Positions 40,501 through 48,194 of a DNA stretch of 64,000 bases are shown piece by piece (the first letter of the stretch is position 1; each line of letters starts with the position of its first letter). The DNA comes from Parvibaculum sp040216885. Lineage in GTDB: Bacteria; Pseudomonadota; Alphaproteobacteria; Parvibaculales; Parvibaculaceae. The notes beneath the pieces are model-generated. The model was given only the letters and a program-made list of their open reading frames with translations, searched no databases and was not told the origin of the DNA. Location: positions 1 through 64,000 of the forward strand of contig JAVJOG010000002.1 of the NCBI GenBank assembly GCA_040216885.1, given 5' to 3'. The position numbers and the translations under genes were made by a program.

Positions 40501-40994
40501 AGCAGTTCTTCCGCCGCCGGGCGCTGGCCGGCTTCGAGCAGGCGGTTGACGACGCCGTCCGGCCCGCCGGTGAGGCAGATCAGGCCCGCCTGATGTTCGG
40601 CCAGCAGGGCGAGCGGCACATAGGGCGGCTCGCCGGGCTCGGGGCCGAGAAAAGCGCGGCTCGAGAGCTTCATCAGGTTCAGGTAGCCCTGCTCGTCCTT
40701 GGCGATGAGGGCGAGCGTGCCGGACGGCTCGCGGCGCAGCGGGCCGCGACCCGGCTCGTCGCCCTCGTCGAGCAGGACGGGAAGCGTGCAGCCGATGATC
40801 GGCTGGATGCCGGCTTCGGAAAGGGTTTCGGAGAATTCCAGCGCGCCGAAGAGATTGGCCGTGTCGGTGATGGCGACGGCGGGCATGCCGTCTGCCTTGC
40901 AGAGCTTCGGCACTTCCTTGACGCGGATCGCGCCCTCCAGCAGCGAATAGGCCGTGTGGAGGCGCAGATGGATGAACCGGGGTGAGTCGGGCAT
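37581..40994 (-). CDS. dnaE: DNA polymerase III alpha subunit
   Basis: A 1137-residue replicative polymerase. The N-terminal PHP domain (FIHLRLHTAYSLLEGAI) is followed by the polymerase palm, with catalytic aspartates in PDFDIDF (Asp404 and Asp406), GRGSGAGSVVAW, and the DnaE fingers (QEQVMQIAQVFAGYSLGEADLLRRAMGKK). C-terminal HhH and OB-fold regions are present (FVAGTVTAKQERKSKKG). Length is slightly under the E. coli 1160. No proofreading exonuclease is fused. It sits between the small ORFs after lolD and rpsB. Confidence 0.97.
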   Translation of the reverse strand: MPDSPRFIHLRLHTAYSLLEGAIRVKEVPKLCKADGMPAVAITDTANLFGALEFSETLSEAGIQPIIGCTLPVLLDEGDEPGRGPLRREPSGTLALIAKDEQGYLNLMKLSSRAFLGPEPGEPPYVPLALLAEHQAGLICLTGGPDGVVNRLLEAGQRPAAEELLLGLKQTFGDRLYVELQRHGQPRERQVEPALIELAYAHGLPLVATNEACFVAEADYEAHDALICIAEGAYVVQADRRRLTPEHRFKTQAEMVALFADIPEAIENTVEIARRCAVRPLTRDPILPKFSAGVSEADELRRQAEEGLAQRLATLETVAPKEDYYARLNFELDVLIKMDFPGYFLIVADFIKWAKGQGIPVGPGRGSGAGSVVAWALTITDLDPLRFGLLFERFLNPERVSMPDFDIDFCQDRRDEVIRYVQDRYGEDRVAQIITFGKLQARAVLRDVGRVLQLPYGQVDRLCKLVPNNPAAPVTLAEAIAGEPRLREEQASDEGVARMLEIGLRLEGLYRHASTHAAGVVIADRPLDELVPLYRDPRSDMPVTQFNMKWVEPAGLVKFDFLGLKTLTVLDQAVKLLARRDIAVDLLNLPLEDEKTFEMLTRGETVGVFQLESSGMRDLVRQARPTNIEDIIALVALYRPGPMENIPKYLACKHGREKPEFLHETIVPVVEDTYGVIIYQEQVMQIAQVFAGYSLGEADLLRRAMGKKIKAEMEAQRARFVSGAVERGVAPKQAEFVFDLVDKFAGYGFNKSHSACYAVVAYQTAWLKANHPVEFLAASMSLDLGNTDKLGTFKQEAERLGIKVRPPCVNRSEAMFGVADGEILYALAAIKNVGRQAMEHLVEVRREGGPFRDLFDFARRINPRIVNKRAFENLARAGAFDCLNPDRAQVLAAVDLVLGTANASAQDRESQQVSLFGEESAAASAPALPAVEPWQAMQRLTEEFNAVGFYLSGHPLDDYRTSLKRSGVSTLADLLAKNMQAGFVAGTVTAKQERKSKKGNPFAFLSLSDATGQFEVVVFSEVLSRSRDLMEPGSSVVIGVEIDRAGEEVKLRAQSVRSVDEVVKDAGEGLRVFVEDPASLEPLKARLGERGKGLVSLVLMSDGGREVELRLKGRYRITPQIRGAVKSIPGVVEVQEI

Positions 40995-41100
40995 GCCCCA
41001 TTGTCGGGGCGCCGGGGGCGCGAGTCACGCGGGGAGAGGGTTCCGGGATGTCATAGCTGTGGACAAGTCCGAGGGGGCAACTCTCAAGCATCGAGTCAGC

Positions 41101-41160
41101 GCCCCCGCCCCGAAATTTGCGAAGGCAAATTTCGACCCGCCCCCCAAGGGGCGGGTGGGA
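41101..41160. repeat. Two-hairpin intergenic repeat, copy 1
   Basis: Upstream of dnaE, CGAAATTTGC (41111-41120) pairs with its complement (41125-41134) around GAAG. It is followed at once by CCCGCCCC (41136-41143) pairing with GGGGCGGG (41148-41155) around CCAA. The block starts with GCCCCCGCCCC. The same architecture, with different stem sequence, occurs at 48980-49028, so this looks like a dispersed palindromic element. Confidence 0.55.
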
Positions 41161-41189
41161 GGCGCGACCGAGATTCTGCCGTCAGATGT

Positions 41190-41336
41190 TCAAAGTTTGG
41201 TGCGAAGGCGGGTGACAACATCCTTCAACAGTCGCGTCCTGCCATTCGCCACGTCCAGATCGCCTAATGCCAGAATCCGCAGCAGCGTCTGTGTCTCTTG
41301 CCGCTGCTCAAGCGAGACCTTGTCCTTCGACGTCAC
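41190..41336 (-). CDS. Tiny hypothetical protein (48 aa), antitoxin-tail-like
   Basis: A 48-residue ORF from a GTG at 41336 with GAGGAG five bases upstream. After a charged start (VTSKDKVSLEQRQETQ) the sequence LLRILALGDLDVANGRTRLLKDVV resembles the C-terminal helices of Phd/RelB-like antitoxins and similar small DNA-binding proteins. No toxin gene is adjacent. It follows another tiny ORF by nine bases on the same strand, which supports a real operon. Family resemblance is an impression only. Confidence 0.42.
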   Translation of the reverse strand: MTSKDKVSLEQRQETQTLLRILALGDLDVANGRTRLLKDVVTRLRTKL

Positions 41337-41345
41337 ATCGACTCC

Positions 41346-41483
41346 TCAGCCCACCAAGGCCTCGGCGATGCCGATCCAGGCGCCGGCGGCCCAGATGAAG
41401 GCGGCGACCGAGAAGAGCGCCGCCACGTCCTGAAGCCAGCCGCCGGCTTCGCTGTCTTTCGTCCGGTTCCACAATCCACGCAT
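41346..41483 (-). CDS. Tiny membrane protein (45 aa)
   Basis: A 45-residue ORF from an ATG at 41483, preceded by GGAGGG at good distance. The N-terminal MRGLWNRTKDSEAGGWLQDV is soluble, and residues about 20-42 form one membrane helix (VAALFSVAAFIWAAGAWIGI). No family was recognised. It is directly followed by the 48-residue GTG ORF, together forming a candidate two-gene unit between lolD and dnaE. Confidence 0.48.
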   Translation of the reverse strand: MRGLWNRTKDSEAGGWLQDVAALFSVAAFIWAAGAWIGIAEALVG

Positions 41484-41703
41484 CGCTCGCCCTCCATGAG
41501 TTCATGTAATGTTCTCATTCGGAGAGTTGCTGTTTTGTTCTTGTGTGTCAAGAGGTGTTGGGTCTTTTCGATGGAATGGACCCCGGTTTCGATGCAGAGC
41601 CCCCCACCCGGGAAATCCGCGCGGTGCCGATGGAGGTACTCCGGCGCACAAGTTTCCCCGCCCCGCCCTGACGGGCGCGGCGACGGGCTTGCCGGCAATC
41701 CAA

Positions 41704-41847
41704 TCAGCGACGGCGGGGCTGGCGGTAGTAGAAGGCCATGCCGGCCAGCAGCAGGGCAGCGGCCACCCAGCTCCAGGTCGCGATTTCAGGATTGGATGCG
41801 AAATATGGCGCCACGCGTTCGAGCAGCGACGCGAACGTCGACTGCAT
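41704..41847 (-). CDS. Possible tiny membrane protein (47 aa)
   Basis: A 47-residue ORF from an ATG at 41847: an N-terminal amphipathic stretch (MQSTFASLLERVAPYF), one membrane helix (about 26-41, SWVAAALLLAGMAFYY) and a basic tail ending RQPRRR. The positive-inside tail fits a single-pass protein. The ribosome site is weak (GGGG two bases before ATG). It could be spurious; the hydrophobic-plus-basic pattern is the only support. Confidence 0.35.
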   Translation of the reverse strand: MQSTFASLLERVAPYFASNPEIATWSWVAAALLLAGMAFYYRQPRRR

Positions 41848-42038
41848 ATCCCCGCTGACGAGTTGTTGCGTTTCCCCCCTCAAGGAATCGCCCTCCCTCT
41901 ATTTCTCCCGTGAGGATGGTAGGACCAAAAGCCGGGTAAATGGAAGGGTCTTTTTTGGGGGGTGGGGAACGCCAGCGCCCGCACACCCTCGCAATGAAGG
42001 GCTTTTGTGAAGAGAGACGCCGCTTCGCGGCTTCTGGG

Positions 42039-42059
42039 TTGCCGGGTCAAGCCCGGCAA
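42039..42059. repeat. Short CCCGGCAA-type palindrome
   Basis: TTGCCGGG (42039-42046) and CCCGGCAA (42052-42059) form a hairpin with a 5-nt loop between lolD and the tiny ORFs. It is related in core sequence (GCCGGG, 5-nt loop) to the stronger palindrome after trpE at 9692-9724. Such elements are scattered through alphaproteobacterial intergenic DNA. Confidence 0.45.
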
Positions 42060-42101
42060 AGACGACGTTGGGGGGAGGCAAGAGGGCTTGAAAGGCTGCC
42101 C

Positions 42102-42812
42102 CTACAGGCTCTGGAAGGCGGTGGCGAGGTTGGCGCCTTCGTGGAGGCGGCCTTCGTGGAGGAGGACGACGCGGTCCATGTGACTGGCGAGGTCGAGATT
42201 GTGGGTGGCGATGAGGGCCGCCACGCCCTGATTGCGGCAGATGTTCATCAGTTCGCCAAAGACCATTTTGGCGGTTTTCGGGTCGAGATTGCCGGTCGGT
42301 TCGTCGGCCAGCAGGATGCGCGGGCGGTTGGCCAGCGCGCGGGCGATGGCGACGCGCTGCTGCTCGCCGCCGGACAGTTCGGCCGGACGGTGGACGGCAC
42401 GCTCGGCGAGGCCCATGCGGGTCAGCAATTCGGTGGCGAAGGCCTCGGCGCGGCGGCGGGGCACGCCGGCGATCATCTGCGGCAGGACGACATTTTCGAG
42501 CGCCGAAAATTCGGGCAGCAGATTGTGGAACTGATAGACGAAGCCGATCTCGCCGCGGCGGATCGCGGTGCGGCGGCTGTCCGACAGCGCAACCGCCTCG
42601 CGGCCGGCGACCCAGACCTCGCCCTCGTCCGGCGCTTCGAGCAGACCGGCGATGTGGAGGAGCGAGGATTTGCCCGAACCCGAGGGGCCGACCAGCGCGA
42701 CGATCTCGCCGGCGAAGACATCGAGATCGGCGCCGGCGAAAATGCGCAAGGTCTCCTCGCCCTGTTTGTAGGTGCGGGTGATCGAACGGAGGCTCAGAAC
42801 GGCGTCACTCAT
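42102..42812 (-). CDS. lolD: Lipoprotein-releasing ABC transporter ATP-binding protein
   Basis: A 236-residue ATPase of the Lol system that extracts outer-membrane lipoproteins from the inner membrane. Walker A GPSGSGKS is at residues 42-49, the signature LSGGEQQRVAIARAL near 150, and Walker B ILLADEPTGNLD after it, with the switch histidine in ATHN. I chose the ATG at 42812 (MSDAVLSLRS), which overlaps the lolC end by eight bases; the longer frame lies in lolC. Confidence 0.95.
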   Translation of the reverse strand: MSDAVLSLRSITRTYKQGEETLRIFAGADLDVFAGEIVALVGPSGSGKSSLLHIAGLLEAPDEGEVWVAGREAVALSDSRRTAIRRGEIGFVYQFHNLLPEFSALENVVLPQMIAGVPRRRAEAFATELLTRMGLAERAVHRPAELSGGEQQRVAIARALANRPRILLADEPTGNLDPKTAKMVFGELMNICRNQGVAALIATHNLDLASHMDRVVLLHEGRLHEGANLATAFQSL

Positions 42813-44097
42813 AGCGCAGCGCCTCCACCGGATCGAGCGAGGCGGCGCGCCAGGCGGGATAAAGCGTCGCGGCAAAGGAGAGGAAGAGCGCCATCAGCAC
42901 GACCGCACCGACTTCACCCGGGTCGATCTCGGCCGGCATGCGGCTCAGGAAATAAACTTCCGGCGAGAAAAGCTCGGTGCCGGAAAGTTTCGACAGCCAC
43001 TGGCGCAATGTTTCGATGTTGAGGCAGAAGACCGTGCCGAGCGCGAAGCCCGCCAGCGTGCCGGCGACGCCGATGGACGCTCCCGAGATGAAGAAGGCGC
43101 GCATGACGGCGCCCTTGGTCGCGCCCATGGTGCGCAGCACCGCGATGTCGCGGCCCTTGTCCTTCACCAGCATGATGAGGCCGGAGACGATGTTGAGCGC
43201 GGCGACGATCAGGATCAGCGTCAAGATCAGAAACATCACATTGCGTTCGACCTGAAGCGCGGAGAAGAAACTCTGGTTGGTCTGCTGCCATGTCAGCACG
43301 TCGCAGCACTCGCCGGCGGCGGCGCGGACGGCGGGGGCGACCGCGTTGACACGATCGGGATTGTCGATGCGGATTTCGAGCGCGCTGACGCCCTCGAAGG
43401 TGCGGAAATAATTGCGCGCCTCGTCGAGCGGCATGAAGAGGAAGCTCGCATCGTATTCCGACATGCCGAGTTCGAAGATCGCGACGATCGGATAGGCGCC
43501 GACACGGGGCGCGGTGCCGAAGGGGGTGATGGCGCCGCGCGGCGAGAGCAGCGTGATGGTGTCGCCGACGGTCAGCGCCAGCGATTGCGCGAGGCGCGAG
43601 CCGACGACGACGCCGCCTTCGTCGAAGCCGTCGAGCGAACCGAGAATGACACTGTCGGCAACGGTTCGCAGGCTTTTCAGGTCGCGTTCGCGCATGCCGC
43701 GGACAATGGCGCCGCCGGCGTTTTGCGCGCTCGAGACCATGACCTGGCCTTCGACCAGCGGCATGACGCCGGTGACGCCCGGCAGTTCGGCGATGTTGGC
43801 GGCCATCTCGTCGTAGTTCATCACGTGCATGCCGATGCCGCGCACGAACATGTGGCCGTTGAGACCGAGGATTTTCGAGAGCAGTTCGGTGCGGAAGCCG
43901 TTCATCACCGACATCACGATGATGAGGGTGGCGACGCCCAGCATGATGCCGGCAAAGGAGAAACCGGCAATGACCGAGATGAAGCCCTCGCGGCGGCGGG
44001 CGCGGAGATAGCGCATCGCCAGCAGCCATTCGAAGGCGCCGAAGGGGCGGCTCTTGCCGGATGAGGGTTCGGGGCTGGCGTATAAGGTGTCGGTCAT
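42805..44097 (-). CDS. lolC: Lipoprotein-releasing ABC transporter permease
   Basis: A 430-residue permease with an N-terminal helix (about 35-65, ISVIAGFSFAGIMLGVATLIIVMSVMNGF), a large periplasmic MacB-like domain (about 70-280) and three C-terminal helices (FtsX-type). FEWLLAMRYLRARRREGFIS is the family opening. With LolD it releases lipoproteins to LolA. Alphaproteobacteria usually have a single LolC/E-type permease (sometimes called LolF) acting as a homodimer; only one is seen here. Confidence 0.93.
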   Translation of the reverse strand: MTDTLYASPEPSSGKSRPFGAFEWLLAMRYLRARRREGFISVIAGFSFAGIMLGVATLIIVMSVMNGFRTELLSKILGLNGHMFVRGIGMHVMNYDEMAANIAELPGVTGVMPLVEGQVMVSSAQNAGGAIVRGMRERDLKSLRTVADSVILGSLDGFDEGGVVVGSRLAQSLALTVGDTITLLSPRGAITPFGTAPRVGAYPIVAIFELGMSEYDASFLFMPLDEARNYFRTFEGVSALEIRIDNPDRVNAVAPAVRAAAGECCDVLTWQQTNQSFFSALQVERNVMFLILTLILIVAALNIVSGLIMLVKDKGRDIAVLRTMGATKGAVMRAFFISGASIGVAGTLAGFALGTVFCLNIETLRQWLSKLSGTELFSPEVYFLSRMPAEIDPGEVGAVVLMALFLSFAATLYPAWRAASLDPVEALRYE

Positions 44098-44144
44098 GCC
44101 TCGTCCTGTTCGCGTCCCTATCCTGCCTTCGCCGGGTTTTCCGG

Positions 44145-45464
44145 TCAGCCGGCGATCCGGACCAAAGCCGCTTCGGGCGAAAGCTCGACGCGCTCGCCGG
44201 TGGCGCGATATTTCAGCTCGACTACGCCGGATTTAAGGCCGCGCGGGCCGACGACCAGCTGCCAGGGCAGGCCGATCAGGTCCATGTTGGAGAACTTGGC
44301 CCCTGCCCGCTCGTCGGTGTCGTCGTAGAGCGTGTCGATGCCCATCGCCGCGAGCTTCGCGTAGAGGGTTTCGCAGGCGGCATCGGTTTCCGCGTCGCCG
44401 GATTTCAGGTTTATGAGCCCGACCTTGAAGGGGGCGACGGCTTCCGGCCAGACGATGCCCGCGTCGTCGTGGCTCGCCTCGATGATGGCGCCGACGAGGC
44501 GCGAGACGCCGATGCCGTAGGAGCCCATCTGGAGCGGTGTTTCCTTGCCGTCCGGCCCTTGAACGACGCAGCCCATGGCCTCGGAATATTTTGTGCCGAA
44601 GAAGAAGATGTGGCCGACCTCGATGCCGCGGGCCGAAAGCTGCTTGTCCGCCGGAACCTCGGCGTCGAAGCGGGCGGCGTCGTGTTTTTCGTCGGTGGCG
44701 GCGTAAAGCGTCGTGCGGGCGTCGATGACCGGCGTCAGGTCGCCCTCGTAATCCAGGTCGTCGCCGGGGACGGGCATGTCCACCAGATCGCGGTGGCAGA
44801 AGACGGCGCTCTCGCCGGTTTCGGCCAGGATGATGAATTCGTGGCTCATGTCGCCGCCGATGGGGCCGGTGTCGGCGGCCATCGGGATCGCCTTCAGGCC
44901 GAGGCGCTCGAAGGTGCGCAGATAGGCGACGAACATCTTGCGGTAGGCGCGGCGGGCGCCCTCGACATCGAGGTCGAAGGAGTAGCCGTCCTTCATCAGG
45001 AATTCGCGGCCGCGCATGACGCCGAGGCGCGGGCGGATCTCGTCGCGGAACTTCCACTGGATGTGGAAGAGATTGCGCGGCAGGTCGCGGTAGGATTTCA
45101 CGGCGCCCTTGAAGATGTCGGTGATGACTTCCTCGTTGGTGGGGCCGTAGAGGATGTCGCGCTCGTGGCGGTCCTTGATGCGCAGCATTTCGGGGCCGTA
45201 GGCGTCGTAGCGGCCGGACTGGCGCCAGAGGTCGGCCGATTGCAGCGTCGGCATCAAGAGTTCGATGGCGCCGGCGCGGGCCTGCTCGTCGCGGACGATG
45301 GCCTCGATGCGGCGCAGGACCGCGAGGCCCAAGGGCAGCCAGGCATAGATGCCGGCGGCGGTCTGGCGGACCATGCCGGCGCGCAGCATCAGCCGGTGCG
45401 AGGGGATCTGCGCCTCGGCCGGGTTTTCCTTCAGGGTGGGCAGAAAATACTTCGAAAGGCGCAT
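44145..45464 (-). CDS. proS: Prolyl-tRNA synthetase, short bacterial/alphaproteobacterial type
   Basis: A 439-residue class II synthetase. Class II motifs are visible (RQTAAGIYAWLPLGLAVLRRI, FRDEIRPRLGVMRGREFLMKDGYSF, GSYGIGVSRLVGAIIEAS), and the C-terminal anticodon domain follows. The usual editing (INS) domain of about 180 residues is absent, which is typical for alphaproteobacterial ProRS; proofreading of Ala-tRNA-Pro would then need a separate factor such as ProXp-ala. It is located upstream of lolC. Confidence 0.95.
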   Translation of the reverse strand: MRLSKYFLPTLKENPAEAQIPSHRLMLRAGMVRQTAAGIYAWLPLGLAVLRRIEAIVRDEQARAGAIELLMPTLQSADLWRQSGRYDAYGPEMLRIKDRHERDILYGPTNEEVITDIFKGAVKSYRDLPRNLFHIQWKFRDEIRPRLGVMRGREFLMKDGYSFDLDVEGARRAYRKMFVAYLRTFERLGLKAIPMAADTGPIGGDMSHEFIILAETGESAVFCHRDLVDMPVPGDDLDYEGDLTPVIDARTTLYAATDEKHDAARFDAEVPADKQLSARGIEVGHIFFFGTKYSEAMGCVVQGPDGKETPLQMGSYGIGVSRLVGAIIEASHDDAGIVWPEAVAPFKVGLINLKSGDAETDAACETLYAKLAAMGIDTLYDDTDERAGAKFSNMDLIGLPWQLVVGPRGLKSGVVELKYRATGERVELSPEAALVRIAG

Positions 45465-45529
45465 GATGACCTGACCGCGGGGCGCAAGCCTTGCGGGAGC
45501 CGCCGAGGCTTCGGATTGGGGGTCAAGTT

Positions 45530-47230
45530 TTAGGGGGTTGCGACCGGATTCGCAACGCCGGGCGCGGCGGCCTGCCGGCGGGCGACGAGGCCCTTGAGAT
45601 ACCCCTTCACATCGACCTCGGGACCGGCCTCGACGCCGCGACCGGTGCGCGGACCCCAGGGGCCGCGTTCAAGCTCCTCAATCGAATAACCCATGTCGAC
45701 ATCGTAGGTGCGGTCGATCTGGTTTCGCAGATAGCGCTGGGCCTCGTACCAGCGGGTTTTCAGCGCGCCATCGTTGCAGGTGGCGAGTTCGTCGCCGGAG
45801 GCGCCCCAGCGGCGCTCGATGCACTGGTAGGGATCGAAGGAGAGGTCGTAGAGGCGGTGGACGATGTCGTCGATGGTGAGCGAGACGGTGCGGCCGGCGG
45901 AGTTCCTGTAGTCGATGCGGCAGAGTTCGTTCTGTTCGTGGTAGGCGGTGAGGAGATCGCCCGCGAGGTCGTTGCCGTCATAGACGAGGCGCGGGGCGTC
46001 GACCATATCCATCTTGATGAAGTCGACGATGTGATCGTACATCTCCTTGAAGGCGGTCTTCAGGCGGGCATCGCGCGAGGGCGTCGAGTAAAGCTCCCAA
46101 ACGCCGTGTGTGCCGTAGATGTTGCTGGGCAGGCGTGCGGGCGGCGCGGTGTTCTGGATGCCGCGGCCAACGGAGATTTCGACCGCGTGCTTGCGGGCGC
46201 GCAGATCGAAACAGACCGACTGCATCATGCCGCGCAGTTCGGCTACCGGGTGATATTCGAGTTCGCCGAGCGACATGCGGGCGCGCAGATAGGTGTAGAA
46301 GTCCATCGCCTCGCCGTTCCACACCCATTGCGCGGTGCCCCAGGCGTAAGGATTGACCGGCGGATTTCCGGCGTATTGCTCAAGCGAGAAATCCTCGAGA
46401 TCGGCGTTCATCACCGGCACGATGCGGCCGCCAACCAGGGCGCCGTTGGCCGCGCGCGTGGCGCCAACGACTTCGATGGGGCGGAACTTCTGGAAGATCG
46501 AACCGAGTTGCGGGCCGGTGCGCAGGAATTCGCGGCCGAGAAAGGTGCGGCTCAACGAATGATCGGGGTGGGAAGAGAAGATCAGGATGCGGCCGCCGGA
46601 TTCGACGCGCCAGACCAGCGAGGCGTGACCATTGACGTCATAGGCGATGGTGCCGGGGCGGATCGCGGCGCGGTCGAGGCGCGGCGAATAGGTGTCGGTG
46701 AACATCACGGGATGGTCGATGGCCGCGTCGCGGCGGAACATCGCGGTCGAGACGAAATTGACGATGTTGTGGAGGATCGGCACGGCGGCGACACCGCGCG
46801 CGGTGCGCGGCACGGAATCGCGGGCGACGATGTCGTTTCCTTCGAGCGAGTAACGAATATCCGTACCCGGACCGTCATGGGCACGCATCGCAGATTGCCA
46901 GGCGAACGGCAGGCCGTTTTTCCAGGCAAAATAGGCGCGCAGCACATAGGGCATGTCGGCGCAGTCGGCATAGAAGCGGGTGCGGGGGTCGGTGTGGCGG
47001 TAGGGATTGGCCGGGCTTTTCAGGCACTCGTCGAGCGTCCAGCAATCGGCGGCGCCGAGGCCGGCGATGAAATCCTCCCAAGCCTTTTCGTGGGCGTCGC
47101 TCCAGCGTTCCTCGGTGATGCGCCAGAGGCCGTCGCTCGCCGAGGCGGCGGGCGCGGCGGCAAGCGAGACGAGCGTCGCGAGCGCAACGCATAAAGACAG
47201 AATGACGGCCCTGCGGCCCTGAACCAGCAT
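45530..47230 (-). CDS. Secreted protein of unknown function with a Cys/His arrangement
   Basis: A 566-residue protein with a signal peptide (about residues 1-31, ending AAPAASAS) and no membrane helix afterwards, so it is probably periplasmic. No family was recognised. RFYADCADMPYVLRAYFAWKNG has a Cys in a helix-start setting, and about 110 residues later YDVNGHASLVWRV and FSSHPDHSL supply His and Asp. That order (Cys, His, Asp) is what a transglutaminase- or papain-like fold would show, but this is inference. The sequence is otherwise rich in aromatic residues. It lies between proS and a small secreted protein, all on the minus strand. Confidence 0.75.
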   Translation of the reverse strand: MLVQGRRAVILSLCVALATLVSLAAAPAASASDGLWRITEERWSDAHEKAWEDFIAGLGAADCWTLDECLKSPANPYRHTDPRTRFYADCADMPYVLRAYFAWKNGLPFAWQSAMRAHDGPGTDIRYSLEGNDIVARDSVPRTARGVAAVPILHNIVNFVSTAMFRRDAAIDHPVMFTDTYSPRLDRAAIRPGTIAYDVNGHASLVWRVESGGRILIFSSHPDHSLSRTFLGREFLRTGPQLGSIFQKFRPIEVVGATRAANGALVGGRIVPVMNADLEDFSLEQYAGNPPVNPYAWGTAQWVWNGEAMDFYTYLRARMSLGELEYHPVAELRGMMQSVCFDLRARKHAVEISVGRGIQNTAPPARLPSNIYGTHGVWELYSTPSRDARLKTAFKEMYDHIVDFIKMDMVDAPRLVYDGNDLAGDLLTAYHEQNELCRIDYRNSAGRTVSLTIDDIVHRLYDLSFDPYQCIERRWGASGDELATCNDGALKTRWYEAQRYLRNQIDRTYDVDMGYSIEELERGPWGPRTGRGVEAGPEVDVKGYLKGLVARRQAAAPGVANPVATP

Positions 47231-47308
47231 ATCGACGCCCCACCCTTTGCCGTTTTCAGCCTGTGGGGGCGGACTTGCCGTGTCAACAAAAGCCGGACGG
47301 CGCGGCGA

Positions 47309-47731
47309 TCATTTCACCGGCTTGTGATGCAATCTTGCACAGGCTTCGGCCAAAGCATGGTTAGCGCCGGACACATCGTGGCCGTCGATGGTGGTGCGGC
47401 CGGTCGTCATGTCGATGCTGACGCGCGCGACGGTCATTTTGGTTGCCGAGTTGAAGGCCGGATTGCGGCCGATCAGCGGGTCGAGCGTCATATCGAATTC
47501 GTAAACGGGACGCAGGCCATAGGCATAGCCGCCGCCGAGATCGGCCGGCGCGACGCGGCTGCCGTCGGCGGCGACGCCCGGCACATAATCGGCGCCGCCG
47601 GGGAAGTGGACGGCGATGGCGTCGCAGTCGGATTGTTCGATATAGGCGATGTCGGTGCCCGCCAGTCCCACGGCCGAGGCCGGGAGGGCCAGCAGAAAGA
47701 CCGCGCCCGCAATGATGCCCTGCTTTGTCAT
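47309..47731 (-). CDS. Small secreted protein of unknown function
   Basis: A 140-residue protein with a signal peptide (about 1-24, GIIAGAVFLLALPASAVG). The mature part has two cysteines (in SDCDAI and EACARLHH), which could form a disulphide, and conserved-looking glycine-rich turns (FPGGADYVPGVAADG). No family was recognised. AGGA is seven bases before the ATG. It is upstream of the 566-residue secreted protein on the same strand, 78 bases away, and may be expressed with it. Confidence 0.68.
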   Translation of the reverse strand: MTKQGIIAGAVFLLALPASAVGLAGTDIAYIEQSDCDAIAVHFPGGADYVPGVAADGSRVAPADLGGGYAYGLRPVYEFDMTLDPLIGRNPAFNSATKMTVARVSIDMTTGRTTIDGHDVSGANHALAEACARLHHKPVK

Positions 47732-47879
47732 GCCTCCATCCTGCCCGGCTTCGCCTTAAAGGAGTGTTGCGGGGAATTGCCGCCGACACAAACGGCATGC
47801 GGGGGCTTTGCCTTCGACCGGAAATTGCCCGAGCGGATGAGTCAGGTTTGCGAAAGTTGCTTCCGGCGCAAATAGGCGC

Positions 47880-47908
47880 GTGACATGTCGCCGCAGGCTG
47901 GCTATAGT
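47880..47908 (+). promoter_or_regulatory. Strong candidate promoter for an orphan small RNA
   Basis: GTGACA (47880-47885), a 17-base spacer and TATAGT (47903-47908) match the sigma-70-type consensus at five of six positions in each element. It faces right into a stretch with no plus-strand gene. Predicted start is near 47915. Confidence 0.65.
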
Positions 47909-47914
47909 CCCCGG

Positions 47915-48058
47915 TACAAGAAGGGGAATAAGCGTTCAAGCGCGGCCCAGGTTTAGGGAGGATACGCAGACTTCATCCGCCGGAAACGGGCGGTGGAGGC
48001 GCGACAAGAGGGAAAGACTATCGAAGCAAGGCCGCGAAAGTGGACCTTGCTTTTTTTT
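47915..48058 (+). ncRNA. Candidate orphan small RNA of about 144 nt
   Basis: Within the 463-base gap between two minus-strand genes, a good promoter and a strong terminator bracket about 144 bases on the plus strand. Internal hairpins are visible: CCCC (47909-47912 region) with GGGG, and CCGCC with GGGCGG around 47978-47993. The sequence does not match the SRP, tmRNA or RNase P motifs I can recall. An alternative is a small membrane-protein ORF read through the terminator (GTG at 47993, with WTLLFFALFAARLAWFFV), but its start is poor. The unit has no protein-coding neighbour in the same direction. Confidence 0.5.
48024..48058 (+). terminator. Rho-independent terminator of the candidate small RNA
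   Basis: AAGCAAGG (48024-48031) pairs with CCTTGCTT (48045-48052), with further inner CC/GG pairing, and is followed by a run of eight T (48051-48058). This is one of the clearest intrinsic terminators in the window and serves no annotated gene. Confidence 0.8.
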
Positions 48059-48194
48059 GCCTTGTTCGCTGCGCGACTTGCCTGGTTTTTCGTTCGCTGC
48101 GCGAACGGGAACCGGAAAGATATCCCCAATTGGCAGCGGGGCGCTCGATCCCCATTTAAAGCCATATCCTGAAATGGGCGAAGAAAAGCCAGCC

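Noticed and set aside
37635..40985. Plus-strand open frame of 1116 codons opposite dnaE
   Set aside because: It is antisense to a clearly conserved DnaE; long antisense frames are common in GC-rich DNA with strong third-position bias, and its sequence shows no recognisable motif.
47993..48174. Plus-strand small membrane-protein ORF reading through the small-RNA terminator
   Set aside because: It would start at a poorly supported GTG and has eight T and a perfect terminator hairpin inside its coding region; the RNA interpretation explains more.
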